A stretch of DNA of 64,000 nt from Chromobacterium phragmitis (GTDB lineage: Bacteria > Pseudomonadota > Gammaproteobacteria > Burkholderiales > Chromobacteriaceae): NCBI RefSeq assembly GCF_003325475.1, contig NZ_CP029495.1, positions 2,852,001 to 2,916,000 of the forward strand. The letters run 5' to 3'. Positions within the stretch are counted from its first letter, which is position 1; each line of letters opens with the position of its first letter. The position numbers and the translations under genes were made by a program. The notes under the pieces were generated by a model. It ran no database searches, was not told the origin of the DNA, and saw nothing but the letters and a program-made list of their open reading frames with translations. Of the stretch, positions 42,923 through 51,171 are shown piece by piece.

Positions 42923-43659
42923 CGCAGCGTCCTCCAGGCCGGTTCCGGCCGCTGGGCCAGCAACTGGGTGATCAACACCAGGATCAGATACAGCGCGGTG
43001 GCGGCGGCGAAGGACTGGAAGGCCAGCAGCGTCTCGGTCTCCACCTGGCGAGAGGCGTAGGAGAGCTCGGCCAGGCCGATGGCCATGGTCAGCGAGGTGT
43101 TCTTGACGATGGCGGTGTACTGGCCGACCAGCGGCCGCTTCACCAGCTGCCAGGCTTGCGGCAGCACCACCAGGCGCAACGCTTGCCAGCCGCTCATGCC
43201 CAGCGCGCGCGCCGCCAGCCGCTGGCCCTTGGCCACGGCGTTGAGGCCGGCCTGCAGCTCGCCGCTGATGAAGGCGGCGCTGTACAGCGTCAGCGCGGTG
43301 AAGGCGGCCAGGAATTCGAACGACGGCCAGGGCAGGGTCAGATCGAACAGCAAGGCCAGCGCGCGCGGCGTGTTCAGCCAGATTTTAGCCTCGTCCGGCA
43401 GCAGGCCGGACACGCCGAAATACCACAAGAGCAGCTGCACCATCAGCGGCGTGTTGCGGTGCAGGCCCTGCCAGGCGCGGACGGCCAGCCGCAGCGGCCG
43501 CCACGGCGAATCCAGAAAGGCGGTGAGCGCGATGCCGAGCAGGCTGGCGGCGAATATCACCAGCAGCGACAGCCAGCCGGTGAGCAGCGCGCCCTTGCCC
43601 AGCCAGACGAGGTAATGCGGCTCCAGCCAATTGTGGCCGAGCCAGGTGGGTGGGGTCAT
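42919..43659 (-). CDS. Polar amino acid ABC transporter permease (GltJ-like)
   Basis: The 246-residue membrane protein has the HisQ/GltJ features HRNTPLMVQLLLWYFG and the coupling loop RALGMSGWQALRLVVLPQAWQLVKRP. GltJ of E. coli is 246 residues. It pairs with the next permease as a heterodimer. A hairpin between it and the binding-protein gene may lower its expression relative to that protein, as in many such operons. Confidence 0.9.
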   Translation of the reverse strand: MTPPTWLGHNWLEPHYLVWLGKGALLTGWLSLLVIFAASLLGIALTAFLDSPWRPLRLAVRAWQGLHRNTPLMVQLLLWYFGVSGLLPDEAKIWLNTPRALALLFDLTLPWPSFEFLAAFTALTLYSAAFISGELQAGLNAVAKGQRLAARALGMSGWQALRLVVLPQAWQLVKRPLVGQYTAIVKNTSLTMAIGLAELSYASRQVETETLLAFQSFAAATALYLILVLITQLLAQRPEPAWRTLR

Positions 43660-43690
43660 GCGGAGTTCTCTCTACAGCGTAAAACGGCAA

Positions 43691-43714
43691 AACCGCCGGC
43701 GGGGGCCGGCGGTT
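43691..43714 (-). terminator. Intercistronic hairpin between binding protein and permease genes
   Basis: AACCGCCGGC pairs perfectly with GCCGGCGGTT around four C/G bases. On the minus strand it is followed by TTGCCGTTTT. Partial termination or mRNA stabilisation is likely. Confidence 0.6.
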
Positions 43715-43735
43715 GCGGATGGGACGGACCGGCGA

Positions 43736-44539
43736 TCAGGCCGCGTCGCCGATCTTGAAGTCGCGCGGCAGCGGGGCCTTGGTCTTGGGGCCGAACCAGT
43801 GGTCGTAGATCTTGGCCGCGTCGCCGCTCTTTTCCAGTTCGCGCAGCGTCTCGTTCACCACCTTGGTCAGCCGCGCCTCGCCCTTGGGCAGGCCGATGGC
43901 CTGGAATTCGCGGGTCAGCGTGAACGGCGCCAGTTCGTACTTGGCCTTGTCCGGCGCGTTGGCCAACAGCGCGGCCAGCTTGGAGCCGTCCTGGGTGATG
44001 GCCTGGACGTTGCCGTTGCGCAGCGCGGTGAAGGCGAGCGGGGTGTCGTCATACGCCACCACGGTGGTCTTCGGATACTTGTCGCGCAGGTACACTTCCT
44101 GGGTGGTGCCCTTGTCCACGCCTACGCGCAGGCCGGCCAGCTGCTCCGGCTTCTGCAGCGCGCCCTTGCGGACGATGAACTGCTGGCCGGAGGCGAAGTA
44201 GGGCAGGCTGAAGTCCACTTGCTTCTTGCGCTCGTCGGTGACGGTGAAGTTGGCGGCCACGAGGTCGGCCTTGCCGGACACCAACAGCGGCACGCGGTTG
44301 GCCGGGTTGGTCGGGATCAGTTGCAGCTTCACGCCCAGCTTCTTGGCGATGCGCTGCGCCACGTCCACGTCCAGGCCGGAAATCTGGCGGGTTTTGGCAT
44401 CGAGGAAGCCGAACGGCGGGTTGCTGTCGAAGGCGGCGACGCGCAGCACGCCGGCTTTCTTGATGTCGTCCAGGCGGTCGGCCAGGGCGGCGGTGGAGGT
44501 CAGGGCGACCGCGAGAGCGAGTGCGAGTGTGTTTTTCAT
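43736..44539 (-). CDS. Periplasmic amino acid-binding protein (family 3)
   Basis: The 267-residue precursor has a signal peptide ending AALA (about residue 20). The mature protein shows the family 3 pattern: GVLRVAAFDSNPPFGFLD, GLDVDVAQRIAKKLG and DLVAANFTVTDERKKQVDFS. The last segment carries the Arg that grips the amino acid carboxylate. Glutamate/aspartate or other polar amino acids are likely ligands, with the GltJ/GltK-like permeases encoded just after it. Confidence 0.92.
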   Translation of the reverse strand: MKNTLALALAVALTSTAALADRLDDIKKAGVLRVAAFDSNPPFGFLDAKTRQISGLDVDVAQRIAKKLGVKLQLIPTNPANRVPLLVSGKADLVAANFTVTDERKKQVDFSLPYFASGQQFIVRKGALQKPEQLAGLRVGVDKGTTQEVYLRDKYPKTTVVAYDDTPLAFTALRNGNVQAITQDGSKLAALLANAPDKAKYELAPFTLTREFQAIGLPKGEARLTKVVNETLRELEKSGDAAKIYDHWFGPKTKAPLPRDFKIGDAA

Positions 44540-44950
44540 GGCGAGCCTTGTCAGGATTATTCGAATGGCTGAGGTGGATGGCGGAATAATATCCGAACAG
44601 GTTAATTCCGTAAAATTATTAAAAATTTATTCAATATTCTTTTTGTTTGTATCGAAAGGGGAGCGCTTGGCGGGAAGTACCGATTTGCAACAGTCAAAAC
44701 CAGAAGAGAATCGCAGGCGCGGTTGCTTGGGGAAAGCCGTGAGGCGCTTGATTTTTTTGGGGGTGTGGGAAGACTTGATGAGGCTTATTTAAAAAAGAGC
44801 GCGGCGTGGAAAAATACCCGATATGCGGTGAAAATTTTTGCGATATCCCGACAGTCATCTAGAATATCAAGTTTTTATGTTCCGCTAATTTTCCCCCGCC
44901 TTTATAGACATTGAGATCCGCCTGTCGGACGAAGAGCACCTTTTCAGATC
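44540..44950. other. AT-rich intergenic region with divergent promoters
   Basis: No gene is seen. The stretch is far more AT-rich than the flanks. It should contain the leftward promoter of the amino acid transporter and the rightward promoter of the lipid-type operon, listed separately. Confidence 0.6.
44838..44865 (+). promoter_or_regulatory. Possible promoter of the ynb-like operon
   Basis: TTGCGA, 16 bases, TAGAAT. The predicted start is near 44872, about 80 bases before the first ATG. Confidence 0.42.
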
Positions 44951-45562
44951 ATGGTCAGCATTTATCAATTGAAGTCCCGCTTTCAGCAGCTGCTGCGCCC
45001 CTTGCTCGGCGCGCTGGTCAAACTGGGCATCCGCGCCAATCACGTCACCTTGTTCGCCATGCTGTCTTCCTTCGCTTACGGCTTGTGGCTGTGGCGGGAT
45101 GTCGGCAGCCCCTTGCCCTGGGCGCTGTTGCCCTTATTCCTGTTCTTGCGCATGGCGCTGAACGCGATAGACGGCATGCTCGCGCGCGAATACGGCCAGC
45201 AATCGAGGCTGGGCGGGATGCTCAACGAGGCGGGCGACGTGGTGTCGGACGCCGCCTTGTACCTGCCATTCGCGCTGATCGCGCCGACGCCGCTGCTGGC
45301 TGTGCTGTGCGTGCTGTTGGCGTTCCTGACCGAATACATCGGCGTGCTGGGGCCCATGCTGGGCGCGGCGCGCCGCTATGACGGGCCGTTCGGCAAGAGC
45401 GACCGCGCTTTCGCCTATGGCTTGTGCGCCTTGCTGCTGGCCTGGCGGCCGCAATGGGCGGCGCATGCCGACGGGGTGTTCGCTGCCGGGCTGGTTCTGT
45501 TGTTGATGACCTGCGCCAACCGAGCCCGGGCCATTCTGGCCGAAGGAGAAAACCGTGTTTAA
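44951..45562 (+). CDS. CDP-alcohol phosphatidyltransferase (YnbA-like)
   Basis: The 203-residue membrane protein has the full CDP-alcohol phosphotransferase signature, starting DGMLAREYGQQSRLGGMLNE and ending DVVSD, with all four catalytic/metal Asp positions. It transfers a phosphatidyl-type group from a CDP-activated donor to an alcohol. The acceptor (inositol-like, glycerol, serine or another) cannot be read. It is the first gene of a coupled operon; the next gene starts inside its last codons. Confidence 0.88.
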   Translation: MVSIYQLKSRFQQLLRPLLGALVKLGIRANHVTLFAMLSSFAYGLWLWRDVGSPLPWALLPLFLFLRMALNAIDGMLAREYGQQSRLGGMLNEAGDVVSDAALYLPFALIAPTPLLAVLCVLLAFLTEYIGVLGPMLGAARRYDGPFGKSDRAFAYGLCALLLAWRPQWAAHADGVFAAGLVLLLMTCANRARAILAEGENRV

Positions 45563-46502
45563 GCCTGTCCTGCCCCCGCCGCTGTTGTACGCGCTGGGCG
45601 GAGTGTTCCTGTTGTTGGTGGTCGCCACCGCCGTCATCGCCCTGCTGGAGAAGAGCAAGCCCGAGAAAAACTGGCTGGAGCTGAAGCTGCGGGTGCGCAC
45701 CTGGTGGTGGATCGTCGGTTTCTTTTCCTTGACGCTGCTGGGCAATGTGACGCTGGCGCTGGCGGTGTTCGGCATCATCAGCTTCCTGGCGCTGAAAGAG
45801 TACCTGACGCTGTGCTCCACCCGCAGCGCCGACCACCTGGTGCTGTTCTGGGCCTATCTGAGCATCCCGCTGCAGTACTACTGGCTGAGCATCCACTGGT
45901 ACGGCATGTTCATCGTCTTCATCCCGGTGTACGCCTTCCTGTTCGTGCCGATGCGCATGGTGCTGATAGGCGAAACCCAGGGTTTCCTGAAGGCCGCGGC
46001 TTCGCTGCAATGGGGGCTGATGATCTGCGTGTTCTGCCTCAGCCATATGGCGGGGGTGCTGACGCTGCCGCAACTGACCAAGATCGGCGAGCCGGGCCAG
46101 GGCGCGATGCTGCTGTTCTACCTGGTGGCGCTGACCCAGCTCAACGACGTGGCCCAGTATTTGTGGGGCAAGGCGATAGGCCGGCGCAAGGTGGCGCCCA
46201 AGGTCAGCCCCAACAAGACGCTGGGCGGCTTCTTGGGCGGCGCGGCCACCACCAGCCTGCTCGGCTGGGCGCTGGGGCCGGCGCTGACGCCGTTCAGCCC
46301 GCTGCACGCGGCGATGGCCGGCTTGTTGATCGGCTCCATGGGCTTCATCGGCGACATCGTCATCTCCGCGGTGAAGCGCGACATCGGCGTCAAGGATTCC
46401 GGCAGGCTGCTGCCAGGGCATGGCGGGGTGCTGGACCGGCTGGATTCGCTGACCTACACCGCGCCCTTGTTCTTCCATTTCGTCCATTACCTGTATTTCT
46501 AA
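45555..46502 (+). CDS. CdsA-family phosphatidate cytidylyltransferase (YnbB-like)
   Basis: The 315-residue membrane protein has about eight hydrophobic segments and the C-terminal CdsA signature SAVKRDIGVKDSG, GHGGVLDRLDS. It makes a CDP-diacylglycerol-like donor from CTP and a phosphatidate-type lipid. GAAGGAG lies 6 bases before the GTG start, which overlaps the previous gene. Pairing with a CDP-alcohol phosphotransferase suggests both act on one lipid pathway separate from housekeeping synthesis. That is inference from context. Confidence 0.9.
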   Translation: MFKPVLPPPLLYALGGVFLLLVVATAVIALLEKSKPEKNWLELKLRVRTWWWIVGFFSLTLLGNVTLALAVFGIISFLALKEYLTLCSTRSADHLVLFWAYLSIPLQYYWLSIHWYGMFIVFIPVYAFLFVPMRMVLIGETQGFLKAAASLQWGLMICVFCLSHMAGVLTLPQLTKIGEPGQGAMLLFYLVALTQLNDVAQYLWGKAIGRRKVAPKVSPNKTLGGFLGGAATTSLLGWALGPALTPFSPLHAAMAGLLIGSMGFIGDIVISAVKRDIGVKDSGRLLPGHGGVLDRLDSLTYTAPLFFHFVHYLYF

Positions 46503-46506
46503 GCCG

Positions 46507-47163
46507 ATGAATCGTTTGCTCCGCATCTTGTTCGCGCTGCTGCTGGCCCGTCCGGTGGTGAGGCTGTGGTTCGGCGTCACCGTGCGGCATCCGCAGCGGC
46601 TGCCGTTCAAGGGACCGGCCATCGTGGTGGCCAACCACAACAGCCACCTCGATATCCTGGCGTTGTACAGCCTGTTTCCGCTGGGGTTGATCCCCAATGT
46701 CCAGCCGGCCGCCGCCGCCGATTATTTCCTGCGCAACCGCCTGTTCGCCTGGTTCGCCACCCGGGTGGTCGGCATCATTCCGGTGGTGCGCGGCGGCGTG
46801 GCCAAGGGCATGGACCCGCTGGAAGGCTGCCGCCAGGCGCTGGCGGACGGCCGCATCCTGATCCTGTTCCCGGAAGGCACGCGCGGCGAGCCGGAAGCGC
46901 TGTCCGAGATCAAATCCGGCATCTGGTATCTGTCCCGCGACTTTCCCGATGTGCCGGTGGTGCCGGTCTATCTGCACGGACTGGGCCGGGCGATGGGGCG
47001 CGGCCAGTGGCTGCCGATCCCGTTCTTCGTCGACGCGGCGGTGGGGCGGCCGCTGCAATGGCTGGAGGACCGGACCGAATTCCGCCAGCGCATCCGCGAT
47101 GCGCTGCTGCATCTGAAACAGAAAACTCTGCCGGCCGCAGCCGGGCAGGAAGGACAAGGCTAA
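46507..47163 (+). CDS. PlsC-family 1-acyl-glycerol-3-phosphate acyltransferase-like protein
   Basis: The 218-residue protein has the acyltransferase motifs NHNSHLD (catalytic His44 and Asp49, the HX4D motif), FPEGTRGEPEAL and VPVYLHGLG. One N-terminal hydrophobic segment anchors it to the membrane. It would acylate a lysophosphatidate-type acceptor with acyl-CoA or acyl-ACP, possibly supplying the substrate for the CdsA-like enzyme upstream. It lies 4 bases after that gene. E. coli ynbABCD lacks this member. Confidence 0.88.
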   Translation: MNRLLRILFALLLARPVVRLWFGVTVRHPQRLPFKGPAIVVANHNSHLDILALYSLFPLGLIPNVQPAAAADYFLRNRLFAWFATRVVGIIPVVRGGVAKGMDPLEGCRQALADGRILILFPEGTRGEPEALSEIKSGIWYLSRDFPDVPVVPVYLHGLGRAMGRGQWLPIPFFVDAAVGRPLQWLEDRTEFRQRIRDALLHLKQKTLPAAAGQEGQG

Positions 47164-47168
47164 TCATC

Positions 47169-48962
47169 ATGCGACAGGCTCAGGAGCTCAGTTTCGCCTC
47201 TTTCGACGGACAACAACTGTTTTACCGGCATTGGCCGGCTTTGGACGCCGGCCGGCGTCCGCGCGCCATCGTGCTGCTGCATCGCGGCCACGAGCATTCC
47301 GGCCGGCTGCAGCACCTGGCGGACGAACTGGGCATGCCGGACACGCCTATGTTCGCCTGGGATGCGCGCGGCCATGGCCGCAACGAGGGGCCGCGCGGCT
47401 ATAGTCCCAGCCTGGGCGCCACGGTGCGGGACCTGGACGCGTTCATCCGCCATCTGTGCCGCAGCCATGGTTTGAAGATCGACGAAATCGTCGTCATCGC
47501 CCAGAGCGTGGGCGCGGTGCTGGCGGCGACCTGGGTTCACGATTACGCGCCGCGCGTCCGCGCGCTGCTGCTGGCCTCTCCCGCTTTCAAGGTGAAGCTG
47601 TATGTGCCGCTCGCCCGGCCGGGCTTGAAGCTGCTGTACAAGCTGCGCGGCAATTTCTTCGTCAATTCCTATGTCAAGGCGCGCTTTCTCAGCCACGATC
47701 CGGAACGCATCGCGTCTTACGACAGCGACCCGCTGATCACCCGGCCGATTTCCGCCAACATCCTGTTGGCCTTGTACGATACCGCCGAGCGCATCGTCGC
47801 CGACGCCGGCGCCATCACCGTGCCGACCCAGTTGCTGGTGTCTGGGGCGGATTTCGTCGTCCACAAGGGGCCGCAGCACACTTTCTTCAATCGTCTGGGC
47901 AGCCCGCTGAAGGAGATGCACGAGCTGCCGGGCTTTTATCATGACACGCTGGGCGAGCGCGACCGCGCGTTGGCATTGGACAAGATCCGCGCCTTCATCG
48001 CCAGGGTGGAGGCGAGCCCGGCCGAGGCGGATCTGACGCGGGCCGACCAGGGCGGCTACACCGCCGCCGAGTTTCAGCGCTTGCAACAGCCTAGGCCGTG
48101 GTGCTCGCCGCGGCGCTGGAATTTCGCGCTGACGCGTTTGACCCTGGCCACGGTAGGACGCTTGTCCGCCGGCATTCGTCTGGGCTGGCAAACCGGTTTC
48201 GATTCCGGCAGCACGCTGGATTACGTCTATCGCAATCAAGCAGAGGGCTTGACGCCGATAGGCAGATTGGGCGATCGCGCTTACCTGGACAGCGTGGGCT
48301 GGAAGGGCATACGCCAGCGCAAGCTGAATCTGGAGGCGCTGATCGCCGACGCGGCCGGCCGGCTGCGGGAAGCCGGCGCGCCGGTGCGCGTCGTCGACAT
48401 CGCCGCAGGGCATGGCCGCTACATTCTGGACGCGATAGGCGCTTTGGGCGGCGCGGTGGAGCACGCGCAGCTGCGCGACTACAGCGAGATCAACGTCGAG
48501 GCCGGCCGCGCCTTGATACGCGAGCGCGGCCTGGAAGGGAAGGCGCGTTTCGACAAGGGCGACGCTTTCGACCGAGCCGATCTGGCCGCCTTGCAGCCCG
48601 CGCCGACTCTGGCCGTGGTGTCAGGCCTGTACGAACTGTTTCCGCAGAACGAGCCGATACGCCAGTCGCTTGCCGGGTTGGCCGAGGCGGTGCCGCCGGG
48701 CGGCTACCTGGTCTATACCAACCAGCCCTGGCACCCGCAACTGGAACTGATCGCCCGCACGCTGACCAGCCATCGCGGCGGCGAAGACTGGATCATGCGC
48801 CGGCGCACCCAGCAGGAAATGGATCAATTGGTGGCCGCCGCCGGCTTCGAGAAACTGGAGCAGCGGATAGACGAATGGGGGGTATTCACCGTCAGCCTGG
48901 CCAGGCGGGCCGGCTCAGCCGACCAGACAGAAGCGCGGGCGGCGGAAAGCGCCGGCGCATGA
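47169..48962 (+). CDS. Alpha/beta-hydrolase-methyltransferase fusion (YnbC-like)
   Basis: The 597-residue two-domain protein starts with a monoacylglycerol lipase-like hydrolase (about residues 15-285): oxyanion segment LLHRGHEHSGR, nucleophile elbow VVIAQSVGAVLAA with Ser113, and a late His in PGFYHDTLGE. After a linker, a class I SAM-methyltransferase domain begins with motif I VRVVDIAAGHGRYI at residue 406. E. coli YnbC has the same build. Substrates are unknown, presumably lipid-like. The stop overlaps the next start (ATGA). Confidence 0.86.
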   Translation: MRQAQELSFASFDGQQLFYRHWPALDAGRRPRAIVLLHRGHEHSGRLQHLADELGMPDTPMFAWDARGHGRNEGPRGYSPSLGATVRDLDAFIRHLCRSHGLKIDEIVVIAQSVGAVLAATWVHDYAPRVRALLLASPAFKVKLYVPLARPGLKLLYKLRGNFFVNSYVKARFLSHDPERIASYDSDPLITRPISANILLALYDTAERIVADAGAITVPTQLLVSGADFVVHKGPQHTFFNRLGSPLKEMHELPGFYHDTLGERDRALALDKIRAFIARVEASPAEADLTRADQGGYTAAEFQRLQQPRPWCSPRRWNFALTRLTLATVGRLSAGIRLGWQTGFDSGSTLDYVYRNQAEGLTPIGRLGDRAYLDSVGWKGIRQRKLNLEALIADAAGRLREAGAPVRVVDIAAGHGRYILDAIGALGGAVEHAQLRDYSEINVEAGRALIRERGLEGKARFDKGDAFDRADLAALQPAPTLAVVSGLYELFPQNEPIRQSLAGLAEAVPPGGYLVYTNQPWHPQLELIARTLTSHRGGEDWIMRRRTQQEMDQLVAAAGFEKLEQRIDEWGVFTVSLARRAGSADQTEARAAESAGA

Positions 48963-50275
48963 GCGTGGCTGGGGAGAGGCGTCCCTGGCGGCTGGCCTGC
49001 TTGTGGCTGCTGATCCTGGGACCGGGTTTTTTTCTGCTCTACGGCGCGGCCAACGAGTACGCGGCCAGCCTGCCGCCGGAGAGGGTGGGCAATCTCGCCA
49101 TGGCCTGGGAACGCCATATTCCGCTGTGGCCATGGACCATCGCGCCGTACTGGAGCATAGACCTGCTGTATGGCCTGTCCCTGTTTCTGTGCGCGAGCAG
49201 GCGGGAGTTGAATGTCCATGCGATGAGGCTGCTGGCGGTCACCGCGCTGTCTTGCCTGTGTTTTGTTCTGTTCCCGCTGCGCTTCGGTTTCGACAGGCCG
49301 CCGCTGGATGGCGTCTTCGGCCAGCTGTTCCAGCTGCTGATGGGTTTCGACAAGCCGTTCAACCAGGCTCCTTCGCTGCACATCGGCTTGCTGACGGTGT
49401 TGTGGCTGCGCTACTGGCAACATGTGCCGCCCCGGTGGCGCTGGCTGCTGCATGGCTGGTTCGCGTTGATCGGCGTGTCCGTGCTGACGACCTGGCAACA
49501 TCATTTCTGGGATGTTCCCAGCGGTTTCGCGCTGGCGGTTCTGGTTTGCTACGCGCTGCCGATGGAGGCGGGTGGCCGGCGGCGCGCGCAGGCGCGACGG
49601 CGCAGCCACCGTTTGGCCGCGCGCTACGGACTGGCTGCCGCCGCTTGCCTGGCTGGCGCATGGACGGCGGGAGGCTGGGGGTGGCTGCTATATTGGCCGG
49701 CCGCATCCCTGGCCTTGCCTGCCTTGGGATATCTGGGGCTTGGGCCGTCGGTGATGCAAAAACAGGGTGGTTGTCGTCGATTCTCCGCCCGCGTGCTGCT
49801 GTGGCCATATAGCCTGGCGGCCGGTCTGTGCCACCGTTATTTCCTGCGCAGCCTGCCTGGCGCGGAGGAGATCGCGCCGGGCGTCTGGCTGGGGCCGATC
49901 TCCGCCGCGGAGGAAAAACGTTTTGCCGCCGTGTTGGACCTGGCCGCCGAGTATGATAGGCGAGCGCATGTCCATGCGGCCTACGAGAGCGTGCCGCTGC
50001 TGGATTTGCTGTTGCCTTGCGTCGACGATTTGAGCCGGGCCGTCCATGCGTTGGAGCGTTTGCGCGTCGAAGCGCCTGGCCCTTTGCTGGTGCATTGCGC
50101 CTTGGGACTGACCCGCAGCGCGACGGTGGCCTTGGCCTGGCTGGTGGCATCGGGCCGCGCGGCATCATTGGCCGAGGCCAGAGCCTTGCTGAGCCAGCGC
50201 CGGCAGCGCGTGGAATTGAGCGAGAGCCAATATGCGCAGCTAGCCGAGCTATGCGCGAAACTGGAGCCGCTATGA
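48959..50275 (+). CDS. PAP2 phosphatase-dual-specificity phosphatase fusion (YnbD-like)
   Basis: The 438-residue membrane protein has an N-terminal PAP2-like region with several membrane segments, the motif NQAPSLHIG near residue 137 and TTWQHHFWDVPSG carrying the second His and Asp. A C-terminal Cys-based phosphatase domain has the P-loop HCALGLTRSA (Cys380, Arg386). Lipid phosphate removal by one or both domains is plausible, as with PTPMT1-type phosphatidylglycerophosphate phosphatases. It is translationally coupled at both ends (ATGA overlaps). Confidence 0.86.
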   Translation: MSVAGERRPWRLACLWLLILGPGFFLLYGAANEYAASLPPERVGNLAMAWERHIPLWPWTIAPYWSIDLLYGLSLFLCASRRELNVHAMRLLAVTALSCLCFVLFPLRFGFDRPPLDGVFGQLFQLLMGFDKPFNQAPSLHIGLLTVLWLRYWQHVPPRWRWLLHGWFALIGVSVLTTWQHHFWDVPSGFALAVLVCYALPMEAGGRRRAQARRRSHRLAARYGLAAAACLAGAWTAGGWGWLLYWPAASLALPALGYLGLGPSVMQKQGGCRRFSARVLLWPYSLAAGLCHRYFLRSLPGAEEIAPGVWLGPISAAEEKRFAAVLDLAAEYDRRAHVHAAYESVPLLDLLLPCVDDLSRAVHALERLRVEAPGPLLVHCALGLTRSATVALAWLVASGRAASLAEARALLSQRRQRVELSESQYAQLAELCAKLEPL

Positions 50276-50676
50276 GCCCGGATGATCTCTCTCAGGCGCG
50301 GCTGAGCGCCGCCGCCCTCTCTTCCTGCCGCTGGCTGTGCTGGCCTTCTCCAGTTCTGTTGTTGGTGCTGGCTTTGCTCAAGGGAGGGGCGATCTGGCTG
50401 CCTGCCTGCGCGCTCGCCGCGCTATGGCAGGCTTGGTTGAGCTGGCGCCTGCAGCTGGATGCCGGCATTTTGCGGACGATGAGTGGCGAGGCGGACTTGG
50501 CGCAACTGGATTGCGCGTTGGCCAGGCTGTTTGGCAAAAGGAACGGCGCCGGGCGCTCGTTCGAGGAAAGACAGCGCGGCATGGCTGGTTTATTGCGCCG
50601 AGTGTTGATCGCTACGGCCTTGTGCTGGGGCTTGGCTTTGGCCGGCCTGACGTATTGCGCGTGGCGCGCGATATAG
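50272..50676 (+). CDS. Small membrane protein closing the ynb-like operon
   Basis: The 134-residue protein is not recognised. It has two hydrophobic segments (about residues 23-60 and 112-130) flanking a polar loop, GKRNGAGRSFEERQRG. Its ATG overlaps the stop of the PAP2-phosphatase fusion (ATGA), so it is part of the same translation-coupled set and may assist the membrane enzymes upstream. The function is unknown. Confidence 0.68.
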   Translation: MSPDDLSQARLSAAALSSCRWLCWPSPVLLLVLALLKGGAIWLPACALAALWQAWLSWRLQLDAGILRTMSGEADLAQLDCALARLFGKRNGAGRSFEERQRGMAGLLRRVLIATALCWGLALAGLTYCAWRAI

Positions 50677-50744
50677 GCGGATGGGGTGGGGCGCTTTCAG
50701 CTTTACAAGGAAGGGGAGGGCGCAAAGCCGATGAGCTCGCGCTG

Positions 50745-51098
50745 GTGGATGAATATCGGCGTTTGCAATGGATGGAGTGGTTGCTGGACAAGAAAGCCGG
50801 TTCGATATACTCCGATTTCATGGGTGAGCTGAAGGGCACCGGTTGTGTTGATGGCAGCAGTCCGCCGCCGCAGTCTCCGATTTACATTTACGCCGGCCTG
50901 CGCGGCAGCCATTCCGCCTTGGATCGGGTGGGGAGAGCCCTGCTGGCGTCGGAGGATGGCGCGGCCAGGAGCGCGGGGCAACAGATGCGGGACTGCGCGC
51001 ATCAGGTGATGCCGGAGTTGTTCAGCGAAGAAGGCCGGCCCGCAAAACCGACTGACGCGTTTGCCGATGGAGATGCCCGCTTTTCGCGTCATTCCTGA
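50745..51098 (+). CDS. Hypothetical protein, start uncertain
   Basis: A frame from a GTG at 50745 (or an ATG at 50772) to 51098 encodes about 108-117 soluble residues with a plausible composition (DEYRRLQWMEWLLDKKAGS; SPIYIYAGLRGSHSALDRV). The same frame is open further upstream but there overlaps the preceding gene. Neither start has a good ribosome site at the right distance. A terminator hairpin follows directly. It may be a real last gene of the operon or a degraded one; no family is recognised. Confidence 0.4.
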   Translation: MDEYRRLQWMEWLLDKKAGSIYSDFMGELKGTGCVDGSSPPPQSPIYIYAGLRGSHSALDRVGRALLASEDGAARSAGQQMRDCAHQVMPELFSEEGRPAKPTDAFADGDARFSRHS

Positions 51099-51103
51099 GC
51101 ATG

Positions 51104-51142
51104 AAAAAAGCGCCGCTTCCCTAAAATGGGGACGGCGCTTTT
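51104..51142. terminator. Two-way terminator between the operon end and lgt
   Basis: AAAAGCGCCG pairs with CGGCGCTTTT, with an inner CCC/GGG extension. T runs occur at both ends, so it can serve both converging transcripts. Confidence 0.82.
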
Positions 51143-51171
51143 CGCTTCGGCTGGAAACGGGGAAACAGGCC

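Noticed and set aside
44723..44914. Short rightward frame upstream of the lipid operon
   Set aside because: AT-rich, lacks a ribosome site, and overlaps the predicted promoter.
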